A stretch of 40,339 nucleotides of DNA from Deltaproteobacteria bacterium (GTDB lineage: Bacteria > Myxococcota_A > UBA796 > SXON01). Where the stretch lies: positions 1 through 40,339 of the forward strand of contig CANLGL010000051.1 of NCBI GenBank assembly GCA_947490345.1, given 5' to 3'. This document shows, piece after piece, positions 26,003-34,221 of the stretch (position 1 is the stretch's first letter; each line of letters opens with the position of its first letter). The translations under genes were made by a program, and so were the position numbers. The notes under the pieces are model-generated. The model made no database searches. It was not told the origin of the DNA and saw nothing but the letters and a program-made list of their open reading frames with translations.

Positions 26003-27220
26003 TCCCGCTCATACCTGACGCAGTGGTCCGGGCACACCGACCAGTCCTCAGCGCACGCCGACGCGTCGTCGTATCGGGCCGCGGCCGGCAGGTCCTGATG
26101 GAAGGTCCCCCCGAACGCCACCGCCTCGACGCCCGTGCCGGCATCGAAGTCGCCGGTGCCACGGTCCCAGTACCACCCAAAGGAGGCCGCGCAGGCGCCC
26201 CGCAGGCCAACCGTCGTCGCCTCCGTGCCATCGTGCTCGCCGGAGTAGACCTCGGCCGCCCAGCCGAGGTCCGCGTCGTCAAGGGAACTCGCGCCGTCAG
26301 CCGAAGTGGCGGTCAGACCCGGCAGGTTGACGGCGTTGAGCGTGAATGTCGCGGCCGGATCCACGACGTACAGATCGGCTCCGGCCATGTCGCCGCAAGC
26401 GCCGTCGCGACAACCAGATGTACCACCAGCCAGCCAGAGAGTGCCCGCGCTGGGATCGAACCAGGATGCGGCCTCCGCCACCGGGCTGATCGCATCGCTG
26501 ACGTAGTGTTGAGTCTCGCCGAATTCGCACGCCGGGTCGGCGGTGCAGTCGAAGTCGTGATCCAGGCCATCGGCCGTCCACGGCACGACGCAGGCGTCGG
26601 CACCGTCGTACACGCCGGTGTGGGCGCAGGACGCCGGATTGATCCCCTCATGCCAGAACACCCCGCCCTCGCAGTCCGAATCCCCCAACTGGAGAACCGT
26701 CCCGTCCTGGCTGGCGAGGCCCCCGGCGCTCATCAGCCCGCTGGCCGGTGACCTCGGATCGAACGCGCGGATCGTGCTCGATGCCCGCTCACTGCTCACG
26801 CCGTCCAGCACCCCGCCCGCGACGAGAAATCGTTCGCTCGTCGGATCCCAGGCCGCCGCTCCGCCCCAAAGCGGCACGGCGGTGTCCATGATGTACGTCC
26901 ACGGGCAGCTGACGGTCTCGTCTACGGAAAGATCGTACACCCACAGGTCGGACAGCGCGCCGGATGCGTCGATGCCCCCGTGGAGCAGGAACCCGTAGCC
27001 GACCGGGGTGCCGCCGAGCGTGAACGGCTCAGCGACCGCGAAGCCCGCCATGTGGGCGTACCGGCGCTCCGCGGGAGCACTCGCGCAGCTCGCTGACACA
27101 ACGAGCTCCTCGATCTCGTAGCCCGCCCCTGCCTCGTCGCCGGTGTCCTTCCCTTCGTCCTGCGGGCAGGCGGTCAGAAGACTCAGCGCCGAAGCGCAAA
27201 GGGCGAGCGGCGAGCGGCAT
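25986..27220 (-). pseudogene. Kelch-like lipoprotein, N-terminal part of a frameshifted gene
   Basis: The frame read from GTG 27099 encodes beta-propeller-like repeats (GFLLHGGIDASGALSDLWVYD, GGAAAWDPTSERFLVAGGV, WFDPSAGTLWLAGG) with several Cys pairs, and leads into the M1-like part after a frameshift near 25985-26012. Beyond that it stays open to 25666 but reads as Arg/Ser/Thr-rich shadow. Upstream of 27099 the same frame continues through a clear lipobox and linker (LLTACPQDEGKDTGDEAGAG) but has no in-frame start; ATG 27220 is in another frame and would join after one base is lost near 27205. The gene thus seems to need two corrections to encode one lipoprotein of about 850 residues. Confidence 0.7.
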
Positions 27221-27385
27221 CGACGCCTACAGTATCACAATCGCGACCCATTCGCCACGGGCGAGGCGGTCCCTTTCGACCTGCCCTCGGCGGCCGCCCT
27301 GCGGGACCCGGACTTCCCGGCGCCGGGCTCTCGCTCCGGGCCGGCGCCCTCCACTCGCTCCCTGCCGCGCGAAACCGCCGGATTT

Positions 27386-28762
27386 TCAGTGAGCCGGCGC
27401 TGCCTTGATGTCCAGCCCCTCGCGCATCAGCACGAAGGCCAAGAAGGACTCCGACTCGGTCATCGCCGCGTGCAGCCGCTTGGTGGCGTCCTTGTCGCCC
27501 GACAAGAGGCGCAGGCGGCCTTCGAGGCCGATGAGCGCGCCTTGCCGGTCCGGCGCGAACCAGTCCAGGCCGCTCGGCGGGGACTGCTCCAGCAGCACCA
27601 GTAGCGCCTCGAAGAAGTGCCCGCGCCGGGAAAGCTGGCGAATCGCACCGTTCTGCAGGGCGAGGGCCTGGTAGTAGCGTTCGCCCTCCGGACGATCGCC
27701 GAGCTTCGCAACCTCGCTGCGCACGGCGCGAGGGACCTCGCCCTCGCGGAGCGTGCCCCAGCGCACCGCCAGGCGCTCGGCCAGAGCGCGGAAGGCGGCA
27801 GCGTCGGCATACTCTGGCTGCGGCGTCACCACCGGCGCGCCGAAGCCGCCGACATCGACCCAGGGGTCGGGGAGCGCGATGCCCGCGAACTCGTCCGCGG
27901 TCCAGGCCACGCGCTGCGGCACCAACGCCGCCGCCGGTCGGTGAAACAGCCCCTTGGTCTCCCCGCTTCCGATCGCCGTCAGCGCCGCGGAGAGCCCCTC
28001 CATCTGCCGGCGGCGCTCGGCGGGCGTCCACGCGCCCCACGCCTCGGTGACCACGAGCGGATCGACCGTGTCATCCCAGGCACGGGCCAGCCACAGCGCC
28101 TTTTCAGCGGGCGCCGCGGAGGCCCCTGGAGCCGAGTCGAAGGACTGCGCGGCGGCGGCCACCCCCGCTGACAGCGTCCGGGCGCCCTCCCGGACGTCCT
28201 CGCCCTTCTCCGCCCTCAGCGCCAGCGCGTAGTACCGCAGGCGCATCGCCGACAGCGACGGTCCGGTCGCCGCTGGAACGGTCCGCGTCGCCAGCGCCGC
28301 ACACAGGGCGCCGTCCCGTTCAAGTCCGCTCGCGAGCACGTCGCGAACCGGCGTGACCGTCGCGCCGGACAGCGGCACCGCTCGCACGCGCCCCGCCGCT
28401 GCAAGGTAGGCGGTAGCGCACTCCTTGAAGTCGCCGCGCGCGGCGTCATTCCGTGCCAGGTCGCGACCGCTGATCGCGATGTGGGACACCGCCGCCAGCC
28501 GCACGTGATCCCAGTCGGGCTGGCCGTACTCGGCGGGGCTGAGCCGGTAGCTGTCGGCGGCGACCCACGCAGGATCGTCGCGTCCCACCCGCCCGCCGCT
28601 GACGGCGGGGATGGCCAGCGGCTCAGGCGGCGGAGGCGGCACGACAGGCTTGGCTTCAACCGCCACCTTTTTCTGCACCTTGGGTGCCTCGCCGTCCTTC
28701 TTGGAAGGTCGGCAAGACGCCAGCGGCAGGACGAGAATTCCGGCGAGGAGCAGGCGAAGCAT
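27386..28762 (-). CDS. Lipoprotein of unknown function
   Basis: A 458-residue exported protein. ATG 28762 gives MLRLLLAGILVLPLASC, a good type II signal peptide with lipobox, followed by a Lys/Pro-rich linker (VVPPPPPEPLAIP). The rest is Ala-rich and mainly helical, with segments such as ECATAYLAAAGRVRA and ERYYQALALQNGAI that loosely resemble TPR helices. I recognise no catalytic motif. An upstream extension of the frame is possible but would precede the lipobox. The start codon overlaps that of a possible longer form of the divergent sulfotransferase gene. Confidence 0.75.
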   Translation of the reverse strand: MLRLLLAGILVLPLASCRPSKKDGEAPKVQKKVAVEAKPVVPPPPPEPLAIPAVSGGRVGRDDPAWVAADSYRLSPAEYGQPDWDHVRLAAVSHIAISGRDLARNDAARGDFKECATAYLAAAGRVRAVPLSGATVTPVRDVLASGLERDGALCAALATRTVPAATGPSLSAMRLRYYALALRAEKGEDVREGARTLSAGVAAAAQSFDSAPGASAAPAEKALWLARAWDDTVDPLVVTEAWGAWTPAERRRQMEGLSAALTAIGSGETKGLFHRPAAALVPQRVAWTADEFAGIALPDPWVDVGGFGAPVVTPQPEYADAAAFRALAERLAVRWGTLREGEVPRAVRSEVAKLGDRPEGERYYQALALQNGAIRQLSRRGHFFEALLVLLEQSPPSGLDWFAPDRQGALIGLEGRLRLLSGDKDATKRLHAAMTESESFLAFVLMREGLDIKAAPAH

Positions 28763-28859
28763 GAGCACCCTACTGGTAGCGGCTCGGGGCCGTCGGAACA
28801 AGAGGGCGTGGCCGAGCGTCGCGTTACCCGTCCGGGTGACCTGCACCCCGATCCCCGAC

Positions 28860-30149
28860 GTGCTCGATGGTGAGCCCGCGAACACCGCGTCCACAGGCGT
28901 TTGGCTGCTGGTGAAGGCCGCGGTCGCATTCGGTGCCGTGTTGGTTCTCTTCACGCTCCTGCTGCCGCTTTGGCTCCCCTACCTCACGCTCGTGGCGGCC
29001 TTTGGGCGACCGCCGAATGTGCCCCGCCGCGCGCAGATCGGCCGCTACCTTGGAAAAGCTTGGAGCCTTCCGGCCGCGCCGTCTGGGCTCACCTTCGGCC
29101 GGCGGGGCTGGATCACGGTCTTGGTGCTTCGAAAGGTTGCGACGATCCCGCTGTGGGGCATCGCCTGGCTCCTCGACGAGCTGCTCTACGCCCGCCGCCT
29201 CGACGCCGTGGAGCTTCGGGCTCCGCTCTTCGAGATCAGCGCCGGCCGCAGCGGCAGCACCCAGCTCGCGCGCTACCTCGAAGACGACGCCACGCTGGCC
29301 GCACCGAGCTTGATCCAGGGCTTCTTCCCCTACCTCTGGATGTGGAAGCTCGCGCCGCGAACGCTGGGGCGGTGGCTCAGCAAGGAGCGGGTGCGTCACG
29401 AGTTCGAGCGACGCCTCCCTCCCGAATTCGTGGAGCGGCACGAGGGCGATCCCTTCCGCACGGACACATTTGATGCGGCGCTGTACGTCGCGCACCTCAA
29501 TCACCTCAGCCTGTTCTACGGGGCAGACTTTGCCGTGGAGGACTTCGCCACCGGGCGGCTCGTCCCGCACAATCGGGTGTTGTGGGAGGAAGACTTCGTG
29601 GCCATTTTGGAGCGGATCGGTCGCAAGCGCCTGGTTGAGGCGGGGCCCACCCTGGACGGCAGCGCCCGGCGGCTGTTCGTCAAAGGCCACTTTCTCGCGG
29701 CGGCGCCGGCGCTGGCCCGGCGGTTCCCCGACGCCCGATTTCTCACGGTGATCCGGGCGCCAGAAAAGCGGCTGCAAAGCGCGATCAACTACCTGCGCGT
29801 GAACCCGCTGGACAGCACCCTCGGGCCGCCGCTGTGGAGCTGCCTGGTTCCCGCTGTCGTTCGCTCCGAGATCGACTACAGCGACGACGAGCTCGCGTGG
29901 TTTACGGCCCCCACCGGGCCCCGCCGGTGTGTCATCCGCTTCGCAGACTACGTCGCCGATCTCCAGGGTACGATGAAGCGAATCTACGCCGAGTGCCTGG
30001 ATGGGCCCGTGCCCGCCCATGTCCCGACGGAGCACCCGCCGCGGCGACGCTCCCAGTACCGGGTGGATCGCTCGCTCCCGCAGTTAGACGTGGACGTTCA
30101 GGCGTTGAACGCTCGGCTTGCGGCGTATGTGGCTTGGTGTGGGGGGTAG
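28860..30149 (+). CDS. Membrane-anchored sulfotransferase-like protein
   Basis: About 429 residues. Two hydrophobic segments (about residues 14-48 and 84-106) come first. Then FEISAGRSGSTQLARYL (RSGST at 130-134) matches the 5'-phosphosulfate-binding loop of PAPS-dependent sulfotransferases, and RFPDARFLTVIRAPEKRLQS (Arg near 300) resembles the 3'-phosphate-binding motif. These enzymes move sulfate from PAPS to hydroxyls of glycans, lipids or proteins; the acceptor here is unknown. The start is uncertain: GTG 28860 is preferred because the earlier in-frame ATG 28761 shares bases with the start codon of the divergent lipoprotein gene. Two ASST-like genes elsewhere in the window use different chemistry. 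Confidence 0.75.
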   Translation: MLDGEPANTASTGVWLLVKAAVAFGAVLVLFTLLLPLWLPYLTLVAAFGRPPNVPRRAQIGRYLGKAWSLPAAPSGLTFGRRGWITVLVLRKVATIPLWGIAWLLDELLYARRLDAVELRAPLFEISAGRSGSTQLARYLEDDATLAAPSLIQGFFPYLWMWKLAPRTLGRWLSKERVRHEFERRLPPEFVERHEGDPFRTDTFDAALYVAHLNHLSLFYGADFAVEDFATGRLVPHNRVLWEEDFVAILERIGRKRLVEAGPTLDGSARRLFVKGHFLAAAPALARRFPDARFLTVIRAPEKRLQSAINYLRVNPLDSTLGPPLWSCLVPAVVRSEIDYSDDELAWFTAPTGPRRCVIRFADYVADLQGTMKRIYAECLDGPVPAHVPTEHPPRRRSQYRVDRSLPQLDVDVQALNARLAAYVAWCGG

Positions 30150-30158
30150 CTTCACCCC
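30143..30158. terminator. Hairpin at convergent stop codons
   Basis: GGGGT (30143-30147) pairs with ACCCC (30154-30158) around a six-base loop covering the stop of the sulfotransferase-like gene and the end of the converging radical SAM gene. Flanking G and C runs may extend it. There is no T-tract. Confidence 0.3.
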
Positions 30159-31225
30159 ACCCCCAACTCCCCTGCCCGCCGCCTTGTCGCCTCCCGATGC
30201 GCGGGCTCCAGCCGGTACCAGTTGACGCCGCCGCAGCGGGCGCATGCACCCTCGAACCGGCCGGCGAGGTGCTGCATCCGCAGCCGCGTGGCCTTCTCGC
30301 CCTCCCACAGCGTGCGGAAGTCCTCCACTGCGAGCGAGCCCAGATCGAGCTCGCCCCCGAGATCGGCGCAACACATCATCAGGTGGCCATCGTGCCTGAC
30401 CACGGGTGTGAACCATGCGCCCGGGCAAGCGTCACGCGTGGCGTGAGCGTCGTCAGCCTGCCAGGGTCGGTCCGCCCACACGCCGACCGAGAACCCCTGC
30501 TCGTGGAGCGCGACGACCCCGGCAGCAGCCAGCGCATCGTCGTACAGCCGGTCGGCCGCCGCCTGCCCCGCGGCACCGCCGCCGACGCTCAGGCGCTTGA
30601 AGAGCACCTCGAGGTGGCCGCCGGGCGAGGGGTGACAGCGCGCCAGGCCCGACCAATAATCCAGGAACGGCCGCACCTCGTGTGCGTTCCCCGGCTGGAC
30701 CACGAACTGGACCTGGACGTCGAGGCGCCCCACGTCGCTCCGGTGCGCGAGCAGATAGCGCGCCGCCGCGCGTGCCTTGGCCAGTCCGTCGCGACCCTTC
30801 ATCCTTCGGTAGGTGGCCGGCGTCGCCGCATCGATCGTGAACACCACCAGGAGCGGCACGTCGCGGGCCTTCTCGGCGAGGAGCCGGTCGAGGCGGGCGC
30901 GATCGAGCAACAGCCCGTTCGTATCGATACGAACGTGCCCCACCCGATGCCCGAGCACCCGACCCGCAAGCCCGACCATGCGCTCCAGTTCGGGGTGCAT
31001 CGAGGGGTCGCCGAGCCACTGTAAGATCACGTGATCAAAGTGGCAGTCGCCGTCGACGAGGCCGGCGAGAACGTGCTCGTAGAGCGGGAGGGGCATCAGG
31101 CCCTTGGGGATGCCGTGGACCGAAGGCCAGCGGTCGGCGTGCGGGGCGCACATACGACACGCGAGGTTGCACAGATCGGTGGGCTCGATCTGGAGCACGC
31201 CCATGCCGGAGGGAACGGTGGCCAC
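30152..31225 (-). CDS. Radical SAM/SPASM domain protein
   Basis: A 357-residue protein starting at GTG 31225 (ATG 31204 is an alternative). CNLACRMC (Cys19, 23, 26) is the 4Fe-4S motif; LQWLGDPSMHPEL stands where GGEP usually lies, and IDTNGLLL and FTIDAATPATYRRMKG follow the usual radical SAM order. The C-terminal third has SPASM-like Cys in ACPGAWFTPVV, HLMMCCADLGG and CARCGGVNWYR, which would hold an auxiliary cluster. Members modify peptides or proteins or act in cofactor and surface-glycan pathways. No small precursor-peptide gene was recognised nearby. It converges with the sulfotransferase-like gene with two bases between the stops. Confidence 0.85.
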   Translation of the reverse strand: MATVPSGMGVLQIEPTDLCNLACRMCAPHADRWPSVHGIPKGLMPLPLYEHVLAGLVDGDCHFDHVILQWLGDPSMHPELERMVGLAGRVLGHRVGHVRIDTNGLLLDRARLDRLLAEKARDVPLLVVFTIDAATPATYRRMKGRDGLAKARAAARYLLAHRSDVGRLDVQVQFVVQPGNAHEVRPFLDYWSGLARCHPSPGGHLEVLFKRLSVGGGAAGQAAADRLYDDALAAAGVVALHEQGFSVGVWADRPWQADDAHATRDACPGAWFTPVVRHDGHLMMCCADLGGELDLGSLAVEDFRTLWEGEKATRLRMQHLAGRFEGACARCGGVNWYRLEPAHREATRRRAGELGVG

Positions 31226-31350
31226 GGGGGCAGCCTATGCCGTCAGCCCTAACGCGGGCCGGTGCGACAGGGGCGGCCGCGCTTGCCGGGCTCATGCCGT
31301 CGGGGCCGAGTGGTGCGTGTCGCCATCCTGCAGGGGGGACCGCTTCGGGC

Positions 31351-31378
31351 TTGACGGCGTGGTGACCATGGCTATATG
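31351..31378 (+). promoter_or_regulatory. Probable sigma-70 promoter of the toxin-antitoxin operon
   Basis: TTGACG (31351-31356) and TATATG (31373-31378) are separated by 16 bases, close to the consensus. Transcription would begin about 31385, which makes the in-frame ATG at 31376 unusable and points to ATG 31397 as the antitoxin start. The flanking CATGGCTATATGACTATG has partial symmetry that could be an operator; this is speculative. Confidence 0.55.
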
Positions 31379-31396
31379 ACTATGGTGAGGTGCCCG

Positions 31397-31624
31397 ATGG
31401 ATATCCCTGCTGGCGAGTTCAAGGCCCGTTGTCTTCAGCTGATGGACGAGGTCGAGGAGACCGGCCGTGAGCTGATCATCACGAAGCGCGGTCGGCCCGT
31501 GGCGAAGCTCGTTCCGGTCACAGGGGCCGGCGCGCGGGACGTCTTCGGCTGCATGCGCGGAACCGTCACCGTGGTCGGGGACATCGTCGCCCCGCTGGAG
31601 GAGCAGTGGGAAGCGGACCAGTAG
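31397..31624 (+). CDS. Type II antitoxin, Phd/YefM-like
   Basis: A 75-residue protein starting MDIPAGEFKARCLQLMDEV, followed by ELIITKRGRPVAKLVPV, the hallmark N-terminal DNA-binding fold of Phd/YefM antitoxins, which repress their own operon and neutralise the toxin with the C-terminal tail. ATG 31397 is preferred over 31376 because GAGG lies six bases upstream and the promoter -10 covers 31376. It overlaps the downstream toxin gene by 19 bases. Confidence 0.85.
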   Translation: MDIPAGEFKARCLQLMDEVEETGRELIITKRGRPVAKLVPVTGAGARDVFGCMRGTVTVVGDIVAPLEEQWEADQ

Positions 31625-32037
31625 CCCTGCACGTCCTCGATACGCATGTCTGGATCTGGCTTGTCAACGGCGGCCCAGAGCGCCTGCTCGGGGGCGCCAC
31701 CGACGCGATCCGGCGGGCGTCCGCCGAGTCGGCGCTCGCCATCTCCGCGATTTCCGTTTGGGAGGTCGCGATGCTGGAGTCCAAGGGGCGGCTGCAACTG
31801 CAGATGGACTGCCTCCAGTGGGTGTCCGAGGCCACTAGACGGGCCGGGCTCCGCATCATTCCGCTATCGCCCGAGATCGCGGTCGCCAGCACTCGTCTCC
31901 CCGGCGACCTGCATGGCGATCCATCGGACCGCATCGTCGCTGCGACGGCGCGGCACGAGGGCGCCATCCTCGTTACCCGTGATCGGGCCCTGCTTGACTA
32001 CGCCGGACGCGGCCATTTGCGCGCAATCGAGGCGTAG
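31606..32037 (+). CDS. vapC: PIN-domain toxin, VapC-like
   Basis: A 143-residue PIN-fold RNase predicted to cut tRNA or other RNA when not bound by antitoxin. The acidic active-site positions are visible: Asp in HVLDTHVWIW, Glu in ISVWEVAML and Asp in GDPSDRIVAATA, with TRDRALLDY near the end. Length and layout match the Phd-partnered VapC group. GTG 31606 lies inside the antitoxin gene, giving a 19-base overlap and likely translational coupling. Confidence 0.88.
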   Translation: MGSGPVALHVLDTHVWIWLVNGGPERLLGGATDAIRRASAESALAISAISVWEVAMLESKGRLQLQMDCLQWVSEATRRAGLRIIPLSPEIAVASTRLPGDLHGDPSDRIVAATARHEGAILVTRDRALLDYAGRGHLRAIEA

Positions 32038-32151
32038 ATACCGCTGCGCGGCGGCGCCGCGAAGTGCGGGCCACGCGATGCCGGACTGCCTGGCCCCAAG
32101 GCCAAGGCGGCCAGCGCCTGCGGCATCGCCCAGACATGTTAGACTGTGTCG

Positions 32152-32400
32152 ATGTTGGTCCTCCTCGTCCTCGCCGGCTGCCAGAACGCATGCCAGACCC
32201 TATGCCAGACGATGGCAGACCGGGCTGACGGATGCGGGCTCTCGGTCAGTCAAGACGAGCTTCAAAGCTGTGTTCTCGCCAACGAAGAGCCGACCGCAGA
32301 GTGGGTACGCCAGTGTGCGGACGCCGACGAGGCCGTGCGGTTGGAAGAGTGGTGGACCTGCGAAGAGGTCGCGGAGAACTACACCAACGGCGCGAAGTAG
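32152..32400 (+). CDS. Small Cys-rich lipoprotein
   Basis: An 82-residue product from ATG 32152: MLVLLVLAGC is a compact type II signal with lipobox. The mature part has six further Cys (QNACQTLCQ, DGCGLS, QSCVL, RQCADA and WTCEE) that could form three disulfides, and is acidic overall. No known domain was recognised. It lies 27 bases upstream of the Ser/Thr kinase gene on the same strand, so co-transcription is likely. A GTG two codons earlier (32146) is an alternative start. Confidence 0.7.
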   Translation: MLVLLVLAGCQNACQTLCQTMADRADGCGLSVSQDELQSCVLANEEPTAEWVRQCADADEAVRLEEWWTCEEVAENYTNGAK

Positions 32401-32427
32401 ATCGCCGTCGGTTAGCATCGGCACAGC

Positions 32428-34212
32428 ATGTCCGTGCCCGGCACCTCGACCGACCCGACGCCCGAGCCCACCCCCGAGGCGTTCGGCAAGTACTACCTGA
32501 TCGACAAGATCGCGGTGGGCGGGATGGCGGAGATTTTCCGCGCCAAGACCTTCAGCCACGGCGGCTTCGAAAACCAGCTCGTGGTCAAGCGCATCTTGGC
32601 GCACATGTCGGAGAACGAACAGTTCGTCCAGATGTTCCTGGACGAAGCGCGGGTCACGGCGCTCCTGCAACACGCCAACATCGTGCGCGTCTGGGAATTC
32701 GGGAAGATCGGGACCAACTATTTCCTGGCGATGGACTGTGTGGAAGGCAAAGACGGCAAGCTGCTCTTGCGCAAGCTCTTCGAACGGCGGAAGATGCTCC
32801 CGCGTGAATTCGCGGTGTACATCGCGGCAGAAGCGGCCAAGGGGCTCGACTACGCCCACCGGAAAAGCACCAACGCCGGGCAGATGATGAACATCGTCCA
32901 CCGGGACGTCAGCCCGTCGAATTTGATCGTGTCCTACGCGGGCGAGGTCAAGGTGGCCGATTTCGGCATCGTTCAGTCGAGCACGGTGGTGGAGACGACG
33001 GCCAGAGGCACGCTCAAAGGCAAGGTCGAGTACATGTCGCCCGAGCAGGCGACAGGTGAATCGCTCGATCGGCGTAGTGACATCTTCTCGCTGGGCATCG
33101 TCCTGTGGGAGATGTTGACCGGGCGGCGCGCATTCAAGACGGACAACGAGATCAAGACGCTCGACAAGGTGCGCGCTGTGGACGTGGAACGGGCGTCGGT
33201 CGTCAACCCGACGGTGCCGGCCCGGCTGAGCGACATTGTCAGCCGTTGCCTCGAAAAGAACCCCGACGACCGCTACCAGGACGCGCGGGAGCTGCACTCC
33301 GACCTGCTCAACTTCCTCTACCCGGCCACGCCGGACGTCATCCAGCAGTCGCTGGGCCACTTCATGCAGGAGCTGTTCAACGAGGAGATCGCGGCCGAGC
33401 ACGCCCGGCTGGAGGTCGGAACCCGCCTGGCCAGGTTGGTGCACGACAGCGCACCCAGCGTCGACCTGGAAGAGGATTGGGAAGAGGGTCCGCGCACCAA
33501 CTCGTCGCCGACCGTCGCGCCGACCGCCGCGCCGCCCAAGGCGTCAAAGACGCCCCTGCTGATGGGCATCCTCCTCGCGCTTCTCGGCGTGACCGCAGCC
33601 GTGGGCGCCGCGACGTGGGTAGCCCAGAAGGAGCCCGAAACGGTCGTGGTGGAGAAGGTCGGACCTGTCGCTGCCACGAGCATCTCCGTGCGCGTGAGCC
33701 CGGTGGCCGGCTCCCTTTTTGTCGATGGCGTCGAGTCGGGAGTGGGAACCAACATCGTCAAAGAGCTGACCATCGGTCCCCACAAAGTCGAGGTGCGCGC
33801 CGAAGGGTACGACACCTGGACCGACGAGGTCGAGATGAACCAGGGCGAAAGACTACGGTTGGACGCCAAGCTTGTAAAGACAAAGGCCGCCGTGGTGCCG
33901 ACCGTCCGCCCGCCGCCGACGGGTGGTGGCGCGGTGGTCCGCGACACCCCGCCGCCGATTGTCACCGACGCGCCCCCGCCGCCCCCGCCGGTCGAGCGCG
34001 CGAAAGGCAAGCTGAGCGCCAATGTGCCGGGCGGCTGGGCCGACATCTACGTCGACGGAAAGAAGGTTGGGACGACCCCGCTGATCGGGTATTCGTTGCC
34101 ACCCGGCACCTACCAGATCCGCGCCAAAAACGATGCGTCGGGACTGGATGCCACCCGGCAGGTCACCGTGAAGTCTGGCGAGACGTCGCCGGTGAGCTTT
34201 ACGGCGCCGTAA
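32428..34212 (+). CDS. Membrane-anchored Ser/Thr protein kinase with PEGA domains
   Basis: A 594-residue Hanks-type kinase. Visible are the Gly-rich loop IAVGGMAEIF (28-37), Lys54 in VVKRIL, the catalytic HRDVSPSN with Asp160, DFG (Asp178) and the activation segment ending EYMSPEQ. A membrane segment lies near residues 376-400 (LLMGILLALLGVTAAVG). Beyond it are a first PEGA-like repeat (about 418-480, SLFVDGVESGVGTN), a Pro/Thr-rich linker (about 485-525) and a second PEGA-like repeat (about 527-594, ADIYVDGKKVGTTPL). The kinase is thus cytoplasmic and the PEGA region probably periplasmic, a sensing arrangement common in Myxococcota. Substrates are unknown. Confidence 0.93.
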   Translation: MSVPGTSTDPTPEPTPEAFGKYYLIDKIAVGGMAEIFRAKTFSHGGFENQLVVKRILAHMSENEQFVQMFLDEARVTALLQHANIVRVWEFGKIGTNYFLAMDCVEGKDGKLLLRKLFERRKMLPREFAVYIAAEAAKGLDYAHRKSTNAGQMMNIVHRDVSPSNLIVSYAGEVKVADFGIVQSSTVVETTARGTLKGKVEYMSPEQATGESLDRRSDIFSLGIVLWEMLTGRRAFKTDNEIKTLDKVRAVDVERASVVNPTVPARLSDIVSRCLEKNPDDRYQDARELHSDLLNFLYPATPDVIQQSLGHFMQELFNEEIAAEHARLEVGTRLARLVHDSAPSVDLEEDWEEGPRTNSSPTVAPTAAPPKASKTPLLMGILLALLGVTAAVGAATWVAQKEPETVVVEKVGPVAATSISVRVSPVAGSLFVDGVESGVGTNIVKELTIGPHKVEVRAEGYDTWTDEVEMNQGERLRLDAKLVKTKAAVVPTVRPPPTGGGAVVRDTPPPIVTDAPPPPPPVERAKGKLSANVPGGWADIYVDGKKVGTTPLIGYSLPPGTYQIRAKNDASGLDATRQVTVKSGETSPVSFTAP

Positions 34213-34221
34213 AGCGGCCGT

